Positions 46,023-56,405 of a DNA stretch of 64,000 bases are shown here, in pieces; the stretch's first letter is position 1; each line of letters starts with the position of its first letter. This stretch comes from Sphingopyxis sp. (lineage in GTDB: Bacteria; Pseudomonadota; Alphaproteobacteria; Sphingomonadales; Sphingomonadaceae): assembly GCA_002733865.1 (NCBI GenBank), contig NVXM01000009.1, positions 80,927 through 144,926 on the forward strand, in the 5' to 3' direction. The position numbers were made by a program, and so were the translations under genes. Under the pieces are notes generated by a model. That model saw nothing but the letters and a program-made list of their open reading frames with translations. It was not told the origin of the DNA and did no database searches.

Positions 46023-46700
46023 TTAGACTTCGCTTGGCTCACTGGCTAAATCGTCGCGTTGCATATCCAAGCTCTGTACAGCAATCACAGCCTGAGTGCG
46101 TGTGCGCACCCCGAGCTTACGAAATATCGCGGTAACGTGTGCCTTAATCGTTGCCTCACTGACCTCGAGGTCATAGGCGATCTGTTTGTTCAACATGCCT
46201 TCCGCCATCATGGTTAATACACGAAACTGCTGCGGCGTTAAACTTGCCAGCTTACCCGCCATATCCATCGCCACTACATCTGGAGAATGCTGATGCTGAC
46301 GTGCTTTCAAAGGCAAATACACCTGCCCTTGTAAAACATGAGCTATCGCTTCAGAAATTTGCTCCAATGAAGAAGACTTCACAATATAACCAGAAGCTTC
46401 ATGATCAATGGCTTGGCACATGATGGCAGGCTCTTCACACGCCGAGACCACCACAACCGGCACTTCTGGATAGTGAGAGCGAAGGAATACCAATCCAGAA
46501 AACCCATGCGCTCCGGGCATATTCAAATCGAGCAACACTAAATCAGCGTCGCTGTGCACTTCAACCACAGACTGTAATTCAGGTAGCGATTCAGCTTGTT
46601 GAATTTCTGCATTCGGGGCGATTTGTTTTACGGCCTGCTGTAAGGCGGTACGAAATAAAGGGTGATCATCTGCAATTATTATTTTTCGGGCCAGTTGCAT
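46023..46700 (-). CDS. crbR: LuxR/NarL-type response regulator (CrbR)
   Basis: A 225-residue two-component regulator: receiver (about 7-120) with Asp58 in VLLDLNMPG and the acidic pair ADDHPLF at 10-16, and a C-terminal LuxR helix-turn-helix (about 155-215) with LTPQQFRVLTMMAEGMLNKQ and ATIKAHV. It is convergent with crbS and lies upstream of acs in the opposite order, the usual crbS-crbR-acs set. GGAG lies six bases before the ATG at 46700. It is expected to activate acs when acetate metabolism is needed. Confidence 0.93.
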   Translation of the reverse strand: MQLARKIIIADDHPLFRTALQQAVKQIAPNAEIQQAESLPELQSVVEVHSDADLVLLDLNMPGAHGFSGLVFLRSHYPEVPVVVVSACEEPAIMCQAIDHEASGYIVKSSSLEQISEAIAHVLQGQVYLPLKARQHQHSPDVVAMDMAGKLASLTPQQFRVLTMMAEGMLNKQIAYDLEVSEATIKAHVTAIFRKLGVRTRTQAVIAVQSLDMQRDDLASEPSEV

Positions 46701-46745
46701 TGTGCTCTCCTGCGATATCATTCTTGTTATTATGGGCCAGAAAGC

Positions 46746-46800
46746 AAAAAACTGCCGGACTATATTCTAATATCAATGCTGTCATCAGAATCATCCGGCA
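46746..46800 (-). terminator. Terminator-like structure after acs
   Basis: On the minus strand TGCCGGA pairs with TCCGGCA around a long loop with an inner ATTCT/AGAAT pair, and AGTTTTTT follows. Confidence 0.6.
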
Positions 46801-46816
46801 ATCTTTTTAGGTCGAC

Positions 46817-48766
46817 TTAGCGATTTAATCGCTCATCGACCAAGGTATCAACCACTGAAGGATCAGCAAGGGTAGAAATATCACCCAACGCGTCATGTTC
46901 ATTGGCGGCAATCTTACGCAATATACGACGCATGATCTTACCCGAACGAGTTTTTGGCAATCCCGGAGTAATTTGAATTAAATCAGGTGTCGCCACCGGA
47001 CCAATTTCAGTACGTACCCATTTACGTAATTCTTGGACTAGTTCATCTGTCGCTACTTCACCCGCGTTCAAAGTGACGTAAACATAAATACCCTGCCCTT
47101 TAATATCGTGCGGATAACCCACAACAGCAGCTTCAGCCACCTTGCTGTGAGCTACCATCGCGCTTTCAATTTCTGCCGTGCCCATACGATGGCCAGACAC
47201 ATTCAGAACATCGTCAACACGACCGGTAATCCAGTAATAACCATCTTCATCACGGCGCGCACCATCACCGGTAAAGTACATACCGCGGAACGTAGAGAAA
47301 TACGTTTGAATAAAGCGTTCATGATCACCGTACACGGAGCGTGACTGCCCCGGCCAGCTATCCACCATGACCAAATTACCTTCCGCTGCGCCTTCTTGAA
47401 TACGGCCTTCGTTATCAACTAACGCAGGCTGAACGCCAAAGAAAGGGCGACTCGCCGAACCCGGTTTTAAGTCAGTTGCACCTGGCAACGGCGTAATCAT
47501 GATGCCACCGGTTTCCGTCTGCCACCAAGTATCGACCACTGGGCAACGCTCATCCCCGATGGTGCGGTAATACCACTCCCATGCCTCAGGATTAATTGGC
47601 TCCCCCACGGACCCCAACAAACGCAACGTTGAGCGATCAGTATCTGCTACCGCCGCTGTGCCCTCCGCCATTAATGAGCGAATTGCGGTCGGTGCTGTGT
47701 AGAGAATATTTACTTTGTGCTTATCAACAATCTGCGACACTCGATTGATGCCCGGGTAATTGGGTACCCCTTCCATCATGACCGTCGTCGCACCATTGGC
47801 TAATGGCCCGTATAAAATGTAGGTATGCCCCGTAATCCAACCGACGTCGGCAGTACACCAGTAAATATCACCGTCGTGATAATCGAACACATACTGATGC
47901 GTAATGGATGCCCATACCATGTAGCCACCGGTGGTATGCAGCACACCTTTAGGCTTACCGGTGGAACCTGAGGTATATAAAATAAATAATGGATCTTCAG
48001 CCGCCATCTCTACCGCTGGGCAATGAGGCGATGCCAGCTTGATAAGATCGTCGTACCAAACATCACGGGCTGAATGCCACGCAATATCAGCGCCGGTGCG
48101 TTTTACCACAATGACTTTTTCTAATGTGCTGATACTTGGATGAGTAAGAGCCTCATCAACATTGGCCTTCAGAGGTACCGTACGCCCTGCACGCAGACCT
48201 TCATCTGCGGTGATCACGATTTTAGCGTTACTGTCCTCGATACGCCCAGCCAATGCCTCAGGTGAGAAACCACCAAAAACGACAGAATGGACAGCACCTA
48301 TACGCGCACAAGCCAGCATAGCCACCGCTGCTTCAGGAATCATCGGCATGTAAATACAAACAATATCGCCCTTATCGACCCCTTGGCCACGCAATGCATT
48401 GGCAAAACGAGAGACTTCTTCATGAAGTTCGCGGTAGGTAATTGTGCGATCTTCACTTGGGTCGTCACCTTCCCAGATAATGGCCGCCTGATCACCGCGA
48501 GTTTCAAGGTGGCGATCTAAACAGTTCGCTGCCGCGTTTAATGTGCCATCTTCAAACCAGCGGATATCAACGTTGTGGTCATCAAATGACACATTGCGAA
48601 CCTTATCAAATGGCTTAATCCACTCGATACGCTCATTCGCCTGTTCACGCCAAAACCCTTCAGGATTAACGACTGACTGCTGATACATCTCTAGATATTT
48701 TTCGTTATTGATCCATGCGGAGTCAGCGAATTCCGGTTTAACGTTATATACCTTCTGATCACTCAT
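46817..48766 (-). CDS. acs: Acetyl-CoA synthetase
   Basis: Converts acetate, ATP and CoA to acetyl-CoA. The 649-residue length is standard. Motifs: [12 protein letters not shown] (P-loop), [31 protein letters not shown], and the acetylatable lysine near the C-terminus in [11 protein letters not shown]. The ATG at 48766 has AGGAGA upstream; an in-frame upstream ATG at 48796 is not family-like. With the symporter and CrbS/CrbR it forms an acetate scavenging set. Confidence 0.97.
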   Translation of the reverse strand: MSDQKVYNVKPEFADSAWINNEKYLEMYQQSVVNPEGFWREQANERIEWIKPFDKVRNVSFDDHNVDIRWFEDGTLNAAANCLDRHLETRGDQAAIIWEGDDPSEDRTITYRELHEEVSRFANALRGQGVDKGDIVCIYMPMIPEAAVAMLACARIGAVHSVVFGGFSPEALAGRIEDSNAKIVITADEGLRAGRTVPLKANVDEALTHPSISTLEKVIVVKRTGADIAWHSARDVWYDDLIKLASPHCPAVEMAAEDPLFILYTSGSTGKPKGVLHTTGGYMVWASITHQYVFDYHDGDIYWCTADVGWITGHTYILYGPLANGATTVMMEGVPNYPGINRVSQIVDKHKVNILYTAPTAIRSLMAEGTAAVADTDRSTLRLLGSVGEPINPEAWEWYYRTIGDERCPVVDTWWQTETGGIMITPLPGATDLKPGSASRPFFGVQPALVDNEGRIQEGAAEGNLVMVDSWPGQSRSVYGDHERFIQTYFSTFRGMYFTGDGARRDEDGYYWITGRVDDVLNVSGHRMGTAEIESAMVAHSKVAEAAVVGYPHDIKGQGIYVYVTLNAGEVATDELVQELRKWVRTEIGPVATPDLIQITPGLPKTRSGKIMRRILRKIAANEHDALGDISTLADPSVVDTLVDERLNR

Positions 48767-48956
48767 TGTTCTGTCTCCTGTAACTGTCTCTACCATTCTC
48801 TATATACAAAAGAGTCGGCTCATAGCCCCAGTGTCAACAACTAGCGACCAGGACTGAATTAGACAATGGTCTACTCACCTGCTTCCTAGCCGCTAACGAA
48901 TCAACTTATCACCGACGTCTGTAATTCATTACGCACAGATTAACACACCGATACAA

Positions 48957-48972
48957 ATGACAGATAAGTCAT
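48957..48972. promoter_or_regulatory. Inverted repeat in acs-porin region
   Basis: ATGAC-AGATAA-GTCAT; five perfect pairs per arm. A possible regulator site. Confidence 0.3.
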
Positions 48973-49045
48973 GAATGCCAACCCCGAGAAGTTGCGTAAA
49001 TAGCCATCTAGTACTTTAGTGGCTTCGACTATTGGCTAATTCCGC

Positions 49046-49062
49046 TGCACGGTTTTTGTGCA
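49046..49062. promoter_or_regulatory. Inverted repeat near porin start
   Basis: TGCAC-GGTTTTT-GTGCA, perfect arms, 40 bp before the porin ATG. Possible operator. Confidence 0.3.
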
Positions 49063-49101
49063 CCATAGTGAAGTGGCTCACATAAAAACAGGAAAGTAAG
49101 C

Positions 49102-50208
49102 ATGCGCAAAACACCTATAATTTTTTTAGTGGCAGCACTGCCAATGGCCGTAAACGCCGCTAATACTGAATTCAGCTTCGGCGGTTTTATTAAGATGGAT
49201 GCCATGCTGAGTACTTATTCTGATGGTGACATTACTGATGGCTATGGTCGTGATTATTATGCCCCCTCACAGATTGTATCGGGCACCGAACCCGATACCC
49301 CAGAACTAGACATGACCGCGCGCAACTCGCGTTTTAACTTCAAAACCGTGACAGCTCTAGAAGACGGCAAATCTATTAGCAGCTTTATTGAACTTGATTT
49401 CTCCACCACCGGTGGCGGGAATGAAGTGGTGTCCAACTCGTATGTTCCACGCTTGCGACATGCGTTTGTTAAGTACGACGGCTTCCTTGTCGGTCAAACG
49501 TGGTCAAACTTTATGAACGTGGGCGCCCTTCCTGAGGTCGCTGACTTCATTGGTCCAAGTGAGTCCACCGTATTTATTCGTCAGCCTCAGGTTCGCTACA
49601 CCGCGGGCGACCTGTCTGTATCATTAGAGAATCCTCAAACGACTGGTGCGGGAGACTCTGGCGACAACGGAATGATTCCTGACATCACCGCCAGCTACAA
49701 AATCAAAGCAGGTGACGCCGACCTCGTTGTAGCAGCACTGGTGCGCCAACTCAGCTACGACGGTGCACTTGAAGACGATGACACATCCACCATGGGCTAT
49801 GGTGTGAACCTGTCCGGTAAAGTCATGATAGGCAAAGACGACCTGAAATTCAGTGCAACAGCGGGCACCGGCGTCGGGCGCTATGTTGGCCTGGGTGCCG
49901 TTGCCGACGCCGCTCTGGTGGGCGATGATCTTGAAGCCAGTGAAACCACAGCAGCCTTCGTTGCCTATCGCCATCACTGGAACAGCGAGTGGCGCTCAAG
50001 TGCAGTCTACGGCATGCTCTCGGCTGATTACGATGATGCGGTTGCTACTGGCGTAACAGACGCTTCTAGTGTGCGCGTTAACATCATGCGTTCACCTGTA
50101 AAGTCTCTGACTTACGGTGCAGAATACAGCACAGCAACGGTTGAACGTGTTGGCGGTGACGACGTGTCAATGAATCGCATTTACTTCACAACCAAATACG
50201 CCTTCTAA
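49102..50208 (+). CDS. DcaP-like outer membrane porin
   Basis: A 368-residue outer membrane channel. A signal peptide (about 1-19, ending VNAA) is followed by a porin barrel beginning FSFGGFIKMDAMLSTYS, with SRFNFKTVTA and VKYDGFLVGQTWSNFM as in the DcaP trimeric porin family, and the C-terminal strand ends in phenylalanine (TTKYAF). DcaP proteins take up carboxylates and other small anions; the acs neighbourhood makes an organic-acid role plausible. It is divergent from acs and ends in a strong terminator. Confidence 0.88.
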   Translation: MRKTPIIFLVAALPMAVNAANTEFSFGGFIKMDAMLSTYSDGDITDGYGRDYYAPSQIVSGTEPDTPELDMTARNSRFNFKTVTALEDGKSISSFIELDFSTTGGGNEVVSNSYVPRLRHAFVKYDGFLVGQTWSNFMNVGALPEVADFIGPSESTVFIRQPQVRYTAGDLSVSLENPQTTGAGDSGDNGMIPDITASYKIKAGDADLVVAALVRQLSYDGALEDDDTSTMGYGVNLSGKVMIGKDDLKFSATAGTGVGRYVGLGAVADAALVGDDLEASETTAAFVAYRHHWNSEWRSSAVYGMLSADYDDAVATGVTDASSVRVNIMRSPVKSLTYGAEYSTATVERVGGDDVSMNRIYFTTKYAF

Positions 50209-50225
50209 ATCAGGTATTTTGCGAC

Positions 50226-50256
50226 AAAAAAACCCGAGACAACTCGGGTTTTTTTA
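50226..50256 (+). terminator. Terminator after the porin gene
   Basis: AACCCGAG-ACAA-CTCGGGTT, eight perfect pairs with flanking A and T runs. Confidence 0.9.
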
Positions 50257-50563
50257 TGCCTGCCAATCATAGGTCTAGAAAAATCACTCTCTAATCACTG
50301 AGAAAATGGGGGATTAGCTCACATTTTTGACGATCATTTTCGCCTTCATTCCTCTTTACACTTCCCTTACTGGTTGTCGCATTAGGGTGACAATTTGTAC
50401 ATTTCTGACACAGAATGGGATTAGAGCACACAATTAACAACAAATATGGAACAATAATAAAAACAACGATTAGATTATGTCACTTCTGTACCAACGAAAA
50501 AGAAGCACTTCCAACTATCTGAATTTACGAATGAAATTATAAATTTAACAGTTCTTCACTAAA

Positions 50564-50592
50564 TTGACCTTTCACGACATCAATCGTAACAT
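50564..50592 (+). promoter_or_regulatory. Sigma-70-type promoter of the DUF11 operon
   Basis: TTGACC, a 17-bp spacer, then TAACAT. The predicted start of transcription leaves a leader of about 90 bases before the ATG at 50691. Confidence 0.55.
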
Positions 50593-50606
50593 CCACGTTA
50601 CAAGAA

Positions 50607-50636
50607 TCCTGTACATGTTACTCATGAAATACAGGA
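50607..50636 (+). promoter_or_regulatory. 5'-leader hairpin of the DUF11 operon
   Basis: TCCTGTA at 50607-50613 pairs with TACAGGA at 50630-50636; inside, CATG pairs with CATG. It lies between the promoter and the start codon. Confidence 0.45.
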
Positions 50637-50690
50637 CACCAACTGGGATGAGCAATCCACTTGAAGACCATAAATAAGGTGCAAGGAATC

Positions 50691-53600
50691 ATGCACCCAA
50701 AAACGACTGTATTTTCCAAACGTTTCCGCTGTTTGGCGGTCTTACTTATGTCTTTGTTCACACTCGTTATGAGTGGTACTGCTAACGCCCAAGATATTCG
50801 GTTATACAAAAGCTACGCAGGGAACTTAGAGTTCAAGTTAAACGGTAATTCTCTTCGTAGTGCGACCAACGAATGCCAGGCGCTTACCCAATCTTCTGCC
50901 AGTGTCACTATTCCTAGTGGCAGTAATTTAAAAGCGGCCTACCTATATTGGTCTGGTTCGGGCCAGCAAGATACCAACGTGACGTTAAACGGCAGCCAAG
51001 TAAATGCGAATATCACATACAACTTAACTGTTGATAATCGTAACTATTTTAGTAGTCGTGCCGATGTTACCTCTCGAATTTCAGCGAACTCTGCGATATA
51101 TACTGTCTCTGGAGTCACGATTGATACAAGCCAACCTTATTGCGACGTCGCCGGCGTTTACGGCGGCTGGGCGCTATTAACTATTTATGAAAACCCTAGT
51201 GAGCCACTACGAGTTATTAATATTTTTGATGGTTTCCGTGACTACTATGGTAGTTCGATCACGCTCACACCTAATAATTTTATTGTTTCTGACAACCCAT
51301 CATTGACCCAAGGGCAGCACGCACACATTACGTGGGAAGGTGATGCCGGTAACTCTCAATCGCTGAACAATATATCTGAAGCATTAACCTTCAATGGTTC
51401 GAACCTTACAGGAACTGGTAACCCGGCAGGTAATCAGTTCAATTCATACTCGAATACCAGTAGCAGTAGTACCTCTGGCGTTGATTTGGATACTTACCAA
51501 ATTGGTAGCTACCTGCAGCCCGGACAAACCTCTGTCAGTACAACCTATTCATCTGGGCAAGATCGAGTGTTCTTAACCGCGGAAATCATCAGCATTCCTA
51601 ATGAAGCGGTCAGTGATTTAAGTATTGATATTTCTACCTTTGAGACGACTGTATCTCGTGGATCTGATATTACCTACAGCGTCTCTGTCTCTAACCAAGG
51701 TCCTAGCGACGAACCCGCCGGCACAGTGGTGACAATTCCTTTAGGGACTGAAACAAATTTTGTAAGCGCCTCAGGAACCAACTGGAATTGTAATGCCAAT
51801 GCTTCTGACGTTATTTGTACTTACAACACATCATTGGGGCGTAATAACACGTCATCGTCTATTTCATTGTTGTTATCGACAACCGGAAGTACTGAAGCAA
51901 CCGCATCAACAACGGCCACTGTTGAAGGTGTTAACTTTGACAACAACCTCTTCGACAACACCGATTCTGTTAATGTGAACATTGAAGATGCTGACTTCTC
52001 TTCTTCTATTAAGAGCGTGGTTGACGTTAACGGCGGCCTGCTCTATCCAGGCGACACCCTGCGTTACACCATTGATCTAATCAACAACAGTAATTTCAAT
52101 GCCAATAACGTCACACTCACGGATAGCCTGCCTCAGTACATTAGCGGCTTTGAGGTAGTACGACAGCCTTCAGGAAGCACCAATAATAGCCAACTGGCAC
52201 CTGCAGGTAGTAACAACAATGGCTTAGTTGTTATCGAGAACATGACGATTGCAGCAAATGGCAGCGAAGAATTAGTGATTGATGCGGTTGTGTCTAATAG
52301 CGCACCACAAGGTGGTGTTATCTCGAATACGGCGTCTATTTCTAGTGGCGCATCGACTTACAACATTACCTCACCATCCATATCCATCGCTTCGCAAAGC
52401 CTTGCTAACGGTGAGATTGTATTACGTGAAAGCTTGGCAGGTAATCTCAATTATGAGTTATTAGGTGGCGCATTCCGCCAAGGTGAAAATGGCTGTAGCC
52501 AGCCACTCAACAGTGTGTCTGACTCTATTACCCTTCCGGCGGGCAGCACCGTTAAAGCGGCTTATTTGTACTGGTCTGGCTCTGGTAATGCGGATAATAC
52601 CGCCACTCTAAATGGCGCGTCGATCACCGCCGGTTACACCTACGAACAGTCTTACCAAATTCCGACCAATAACGGCGGGACTGTTAATTCAATTTATTAC
52701 AGCTCTCGTGCGAACGTAACCAGCCGTGTAAACGGTTCTGGCACGTATACGGTTTCAGGGGTTAATTTTAACCGCACCCAAACCCCTTATTGTGATTACT
52801 CGACCGCCTATGCCGGTTGGGCAATGCTGTTGGTATACGAGAATGCTTCCGAACCTTTACGCGTAGTTAACCTGTATGACGGTTTTAAATCGTTCCGCGG
52901 CGATGCCATTACCCTGAACCCTGACAACTTTATTATTGCGCAAAATGCGGCAGCTTTAGGCGCAAAACACGCACACATTACTTGGGAAGGTGATGCTGGT
53001 AACTCTGAGAATTTTAACGGTCGCAGTGAAGCTCTCGTATTTGAAAACATCAGTTTAACTGACAATAACAATCCAGCGAATAACCAGTTCAACTCGTATT
53101 CAAACACTATTGGTAACACCAGTGGTGTGGATATTGATGACTTCAATATTGGTCAGTACCTAACGCCAGGCGAGACTTCCGTCACAACGACCTACTCCTC
53201 AGGTCAGGATTTGGTATTTTTGACGGCAGAGGTGATTAGTATTCCCAATGAACCCGTCAGTGATATGACGCTGCGTACCAGTGCGCCTGCTCGTGTTTCT
53301 CGTGGCGCAACGATCAATTACAACTTTACGGCAACGAACAACGGACCGTTAGTCGCGCCTGCGGGCTCTACCATCACTCTTCCATTAAATGACGGTGCGA
53401 CGTTTGAAGGCTTCTCCGGCACCAACTGGAACTGCACCGCATCAACGTCCCAAGTCATATGTACGTTCGCAAATGCTATCCCAGTGGGAAGCGACGCTCC
53501 GCCACTGAGCATTATTTTCGGCACCAGTAATACGACTAAAGGAGCTATTAGTGGCGATGCCGTTCTTGACGGGGTTAACTTTGATAACAACCCAGCAGAT

Positions 53601-55394
53601 AACATTGATGACCTTACTGTTATTTTGCAAGATGCCAACCTCTCGGCATCCACAAAATCCGTACTCGACTTAAACGGTGGCCAAGTACTGCCAGGCGATA
53701 CTTTGCGCTATACATTGACGATTACCAATAGCAGTAATTTCAATGCCACCAATATCAATTTAACGGATCACATGCCGGCGTTGATTTCGTCTTACAACAT
53801 ATTCCAACGTCCAGCGAGCAGCACAGATAATAGCCAACCGGCCCCTGCTGGAGACAATAATACCGGTATTGTAGTGATTAACGATTTGAGCATCACGTCG
53901 GGTGCCAGCATCTCAGTCATCATCGATGCTGTAATTTCAGCTGGTGCTCAGGACGGGCAAACGATCACCAACACTGCGGTTATCGGTAATCCGGCCACCA
54001 ACTACTCAATTACGTCCCCAACAGTCACCATCAATAACGCCTTTAATAACAGCGGCAACAAACCTTTATACCTGCAAAGTGACGCGACATTAACGCGAAT
54101 TGCGGATACCACCGGTGGCTACCAAACCGTCAATGACCTGCAATCGATTACTTGGGGTCTTAGCCCGGCACTGCAAACAGACGTTAGCTTGGATTACTCA
54201 CAGCCGATTCCTGTCACCCTAAGACTGCAAAATAACCTAACCGCAGGTCAGGGCAATAATAATGAATACCAACATGACGTCACGGTCTCTTTACGTGTTA
54301 ATCGTTCAGGTGTCGTCACAACAATTGCATCAGCGTCTCAGCAAGTCGCGCTATTAACCGCAGCCAACACGACTGCACCGGATTCTGTCAGAACCTATCA
54401 GTTTAATATGGCGATCAATAATGCGATGGCGTTATTAGCCGGGGATGTACTACAGCTCGTTGTTGCTCAAAGTCGAATTGGTGGGTCAGTCACTGATTTC
54501 CCGCAGTACCGATTAATGCGTGTTTACAGCTCAAACAATGGTGTGACGTCGCTCGCAGCGTTGACCTCAAATACCGTAATCAATGTAGAAAGTGTCACAC
54601 TTTATGACGATACGTATCCAAACGGTAACCAGCTCACAACGTTAAATCCCGGCCGGGATTATTATGTTCGTGCTGACATAACCGATCCTTTTGGTGCATA
54701 CGACGTGACGAATACAAGAATAACAATTAACGGCCCTAGCGGAGAAACACCTGCCAACCTAGCCGTCATGTCTGCCGTTAACACAACAGCATCCACACTT
54801 ACTGTTGAGTACCCGTATTCTACTGAACCCGATGCGGTCAGTGGTGACTGGGGATTCAAAGTACGTGCCGATGAAGGTTATGAAGGCACGGTATTTAACG
54901 AGCTAACGTACACCATTCCACTGGTGCAACCAGCTCAGCTAACACTGCAAAAGTCGATGGATGTGATCAATGATCCAGTGAATGGCACTAGTAATCCTAA
55001 AGCCATTCCCGGAGCACGCATTGAATACACCTTAACGGTCAGTAATGCCGGCGAAGGCACCACTGATACTGACAGTATTGCGATTGTCGACAAACTAGCT
55101 ACAGGCACTGACTTTTATGTCGGTACTGATGCCAATGTAAGTCCAATTAGCTTGGTTGATGGCAACCCAGCCAGCAATCTGACACTGACATTCGAGAATC
55201 TCACGTCGACAACAGATGACGTTGAATTTTCTAACGATGGCGGCCTGACGTTCGGTTATCAACCGACCCCAGACGCTAATGGTTTCGATCCGTTGATAAC
55301 AGATTTTCGTATCACCCCCACCGGCACTATGCCCGGGAGTGATGTGAATGGCAGTCCTGTTTTCAATATTTTTTATCAAGTAAAAGTCCAGTAA
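50691..55394 (+). CDS. Large exported DUF11 repeat protein with internal duplication
   Basis: A 1567-residue secreted protein. Signal peptide about 1-33 (ending ANAQ). Two homologous modules follow (about 35-573 and 574-1115): each opens with a globular beta domain (YKSYAGNLEF or RESLAGNLNY; KAAYLYWSGSG; HAHITWEGDAGNS; FLTAEIISIPNE) and then two DUF11-like beta domains, one with RYT(I/L)..NNSNFNA. A further region (about 1120-1400) and a last DUF11 domain (about 1412-1567, with TSNPKAIPGARIEYTLTV) end it. The opening domain vaguely recalls DUF3344. Start: ATG at 50691 with AAGGA upstream; an in-frame TTG at 50661 is rejected. First gene of a five-gene operon. Surface or extracellular structural role inferred. 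Confidence 0.85.
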   Translation: MHPKTTVFSKRFRCLAVLLMSLFTLVMSGTANAQDIRLYKSYAGNLEFKLNGNSLRSATNECQALTQSSASVTIPSGSNLKAAYLYWSGSGQQDTNVTLNGSQVNANITYNLTVDNRNYFSSRADVTSRISANSAIYTVSGVTIDTSQPYCDVAGVYGGWALLTIYENPSEPLRVINIFDGFRDYYGSSITLTPNNFIVSDNPSLTQGQHAHITWEGDAGNSQSLNNISEALTFNGSNLTGTGNPAGNQFNSYSNTSSSSTSGVDLDTYQIGSYLQPGQTSVSTTYSSGQDRVFLTAEIISIPNEAVSDLSIDISTFETTVSRGSDITYSVSVSNQGPSDEPAGTVVTIPLGTETNFVSASGTNWNCNANASDVICTYNTSLGRNNTSSSISLLLSTTGSTEATASTTATVEGVNFDNNLFDNTDSVNVNIEDADFSSSIKSVVDVNGGLLYPGDTLRYTIDLINNSNFNANNVTLTDSLPQYISGFEVVRQPSGSTNNSQLAPAGSNNNGLVVIENMTIAANGSEELVIDAVVSNSAPQGGVISNTASISSGASTYNITSPSISIASQSLANGEIVLRESLAGNLNYELLGGAFRQGENGCSQPLNSVSDSITLPAGSTVKAAYLYWSGSGNADNTATLNGASITAGYTYEQSYQIPTNNGGTVNSIYYSSRANVTSRVNGSGTYTVSGVNFNRTQTPYCDYSTAYAGWAMLLVYENASEPLRVVNLYDGFKSFRGDAITLNPDNFIIAQNAAALGAKHAHITWEGDAGNSENFNGRSEALVFENISLTDNNNPANNQFNSYSNTIGNTSGVDIDDFNIGQYLTPGETSVTTTYSSGQDLVFLTAEVISIPNEPVSDMTLRTSAPARVSRGATINYNFTATNNGPLVAPAGSTITLPLNDGATFEGFSGTNWNCTASTSQVICTFANAIPVGSDAPPLSIIFGTSNTTKGAISGDAVLDGVNFDNNPADNIDDLTVILQDANLSASTKSVLDLNGGQVLPGDTLRYTLTITNSSNFNATNINLTDHMPALISSYNIFQRPASSTDNSQPAPAGDNNTGIVVINDLSITSGASISVIIDAVISAGAQDGQTITNTAVIGNPATNYSITSPTVTINNAFNNSGNKPLYLQSDATLTRIADTTGGYQTVNDLQSITWGLSPALQTDVSLDYSQPIPVTLRLQNNLTAGQGNNNEYQHDVTVSLRVNRSGVVTTIASASQQVALLTAANTTAPDSVRTYQFNMAINNAMALLAGDVLQLVVAQSRIGGSVTDFPQYRLMRVYSSNNGVTSLAALTSNTVINVESVTLYDDTYPNGNQLTTLNPGRDYYVRADITDPFGAYDVTNTRITINGPSGETPANLAVMSAVNTTASTLTVEYPYSTEPDAVSGDWGFKVRADEGYEGTVFNELTYTIPLVQPAQLTLQKSMDVINDPVNGTSNPKAIPGARIEYTLTVSNAGEGTTDTDSIAIVDKLATGTDFYVGTDANVSPISLVDGNPASNLTLTFENLTSTTDDVEFSNDGGLTFGYQPTPDANGFDPLITDFRITPTGTMPGSDVNGSPVFNIFYQVKVQ

Positions 55395-55404
55395 GGGAAA
55401 TCCT

Positions 55405-56388
55405 ATGAAGACCATGACAAAAACCGCCCTACTCGCCGCAGGCCTCGTTGCTTCTTCAGCAACTTGGGCTGTTGGTACCGATGCCGGCGCTATTATTAGT
55501 AACACCGCAACCGCAACATTTGATGATCCAACAACGGGAAACACAGGGACTACCTCTGCAACCGCACCGGACATCACTGTTGCAGAATTGATCAATGTTA
55601 ACGTAACGGCTGACGATGCGACTCCAGTATCAACTCAACCGGGTGACACTGACCAAGTTCTGACCTATACCGTAACCAACATTGGTAACGGCACCGAAGC
55701 ATTCACACTTGATGCAACCAACCTTGCTGGTGATGACATTGATGCTGATGGCATCACTATCTATGCCGACACGGATAACGACGGTGTATTCAATCCTGCG
55801 AACGACCTTCCTGTTACTGCTGACGTAGTCCTTGATGCTGATGAAGACATCACCATCTTCGTTGTTGGTGATATCCCTGCGACAGGCGTGACTGGCGAGC
55901 AAGCAGATGTAGAACTGACCGCAAGCTCTGCCACTCCAGGTGTTGCTGGCGCGGCTCCAGGTACTCTGATCCCAGGTCAAGGAACTAACACACCTTCAGG
56001 TGCTGTTGTTGGTAACAACCCAACTGATTCTGACACCGGTTCTTTTGTTATTGGCGACATCATTACTGATGCCACTGTTGATATCACTAAAGCCATTGAA
56101 AGCCGTCAAGACCCATTCGGTGGCACCACTGATATTCCTGGCACTGTTGTCACTTACCTGATCACTGTCACTGCCAAGTTAGGCGACGTTAACAACCTAG
56201 TAGTTGCCGATACTATCCCACTGGATCTGACTTATGTTGCTAACTCTGTAACGGTTGATAGCGTTGCTACCACGGATGCTGCTGATGCCGATACTGTTGC
56301 AGTAACCGGTGCTGACGTTGCCGTTTCTCTGGGTACTGTTACTCAGGACACAACGATTGAAATCAGACTGCAAGCAACAATCAACTGA
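55405..56388 (+). CDS. Exported DUF11-type protein
   Basis: A 327-residue acidic exported protein. After a signal peptide (about 1-22, ending TWAV) comes the motif GTDAGAIISNTATATF, shared with two later genes of the operon. The middle is rich in Asp and Thr, with calcium-site-like DTDNDGVF. A C-terminal DUF11-like domain (about 225-327) contains VTYLITVTAKLG and ends in IRLQATIN. It starts 10 bp after the preceding gene with AGGGA upstream. No enzyme motif is present; a structural or adhesive surface role is inferred. Confidence 0.82.
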   Translation: MKTMTKTALLAAGLVASSATWAVGTDAGAIISNTATATFDDPTTGNTGTTSATAPDITVAELINVNVTADDATPVSTQPGDTDQVLTYTVTNIGNGTEAFTLDATNLAGDDIDADGITIYADTDNDGVFNPANDLPVTADVVLDADEDITIFVVGDIPATGVTGEQADVELTASSATPGVAGAAPGTLIPGQGTNTPSGAVVGNNPTDSDTGSFVIGDIITDATVDITKAIESRQDPFGGTTDIPGTVVTYLITVTAKLGDVNNLVVADTIPLDLTYVANSVTVDSVATTDAADADTVAVTGADVAVSLGTVTQDTTIEIRLQATIN

Positions 56389-56405
56389 TCATTGAGGTGA
56401 CACAT

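Larger units (their letters stand above)
48767..49101. other. Divergent intergenic region between acs and porin
   Basis: This 335-bp region must hold the acs and porin promoters. I see two inverted repeats, given separately, and no clear sigma-70 promoter for acs, which fits activator-dependent control. Confidence 0.5.
50257..50690. other. Leader region of the DUF11 operon
   Basis: This AT-rich 434-bp gap has a good sigma-70 promoter and a 5'-leader hairpin, listed separately. No small gene is evident. Confidence 0.5.
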
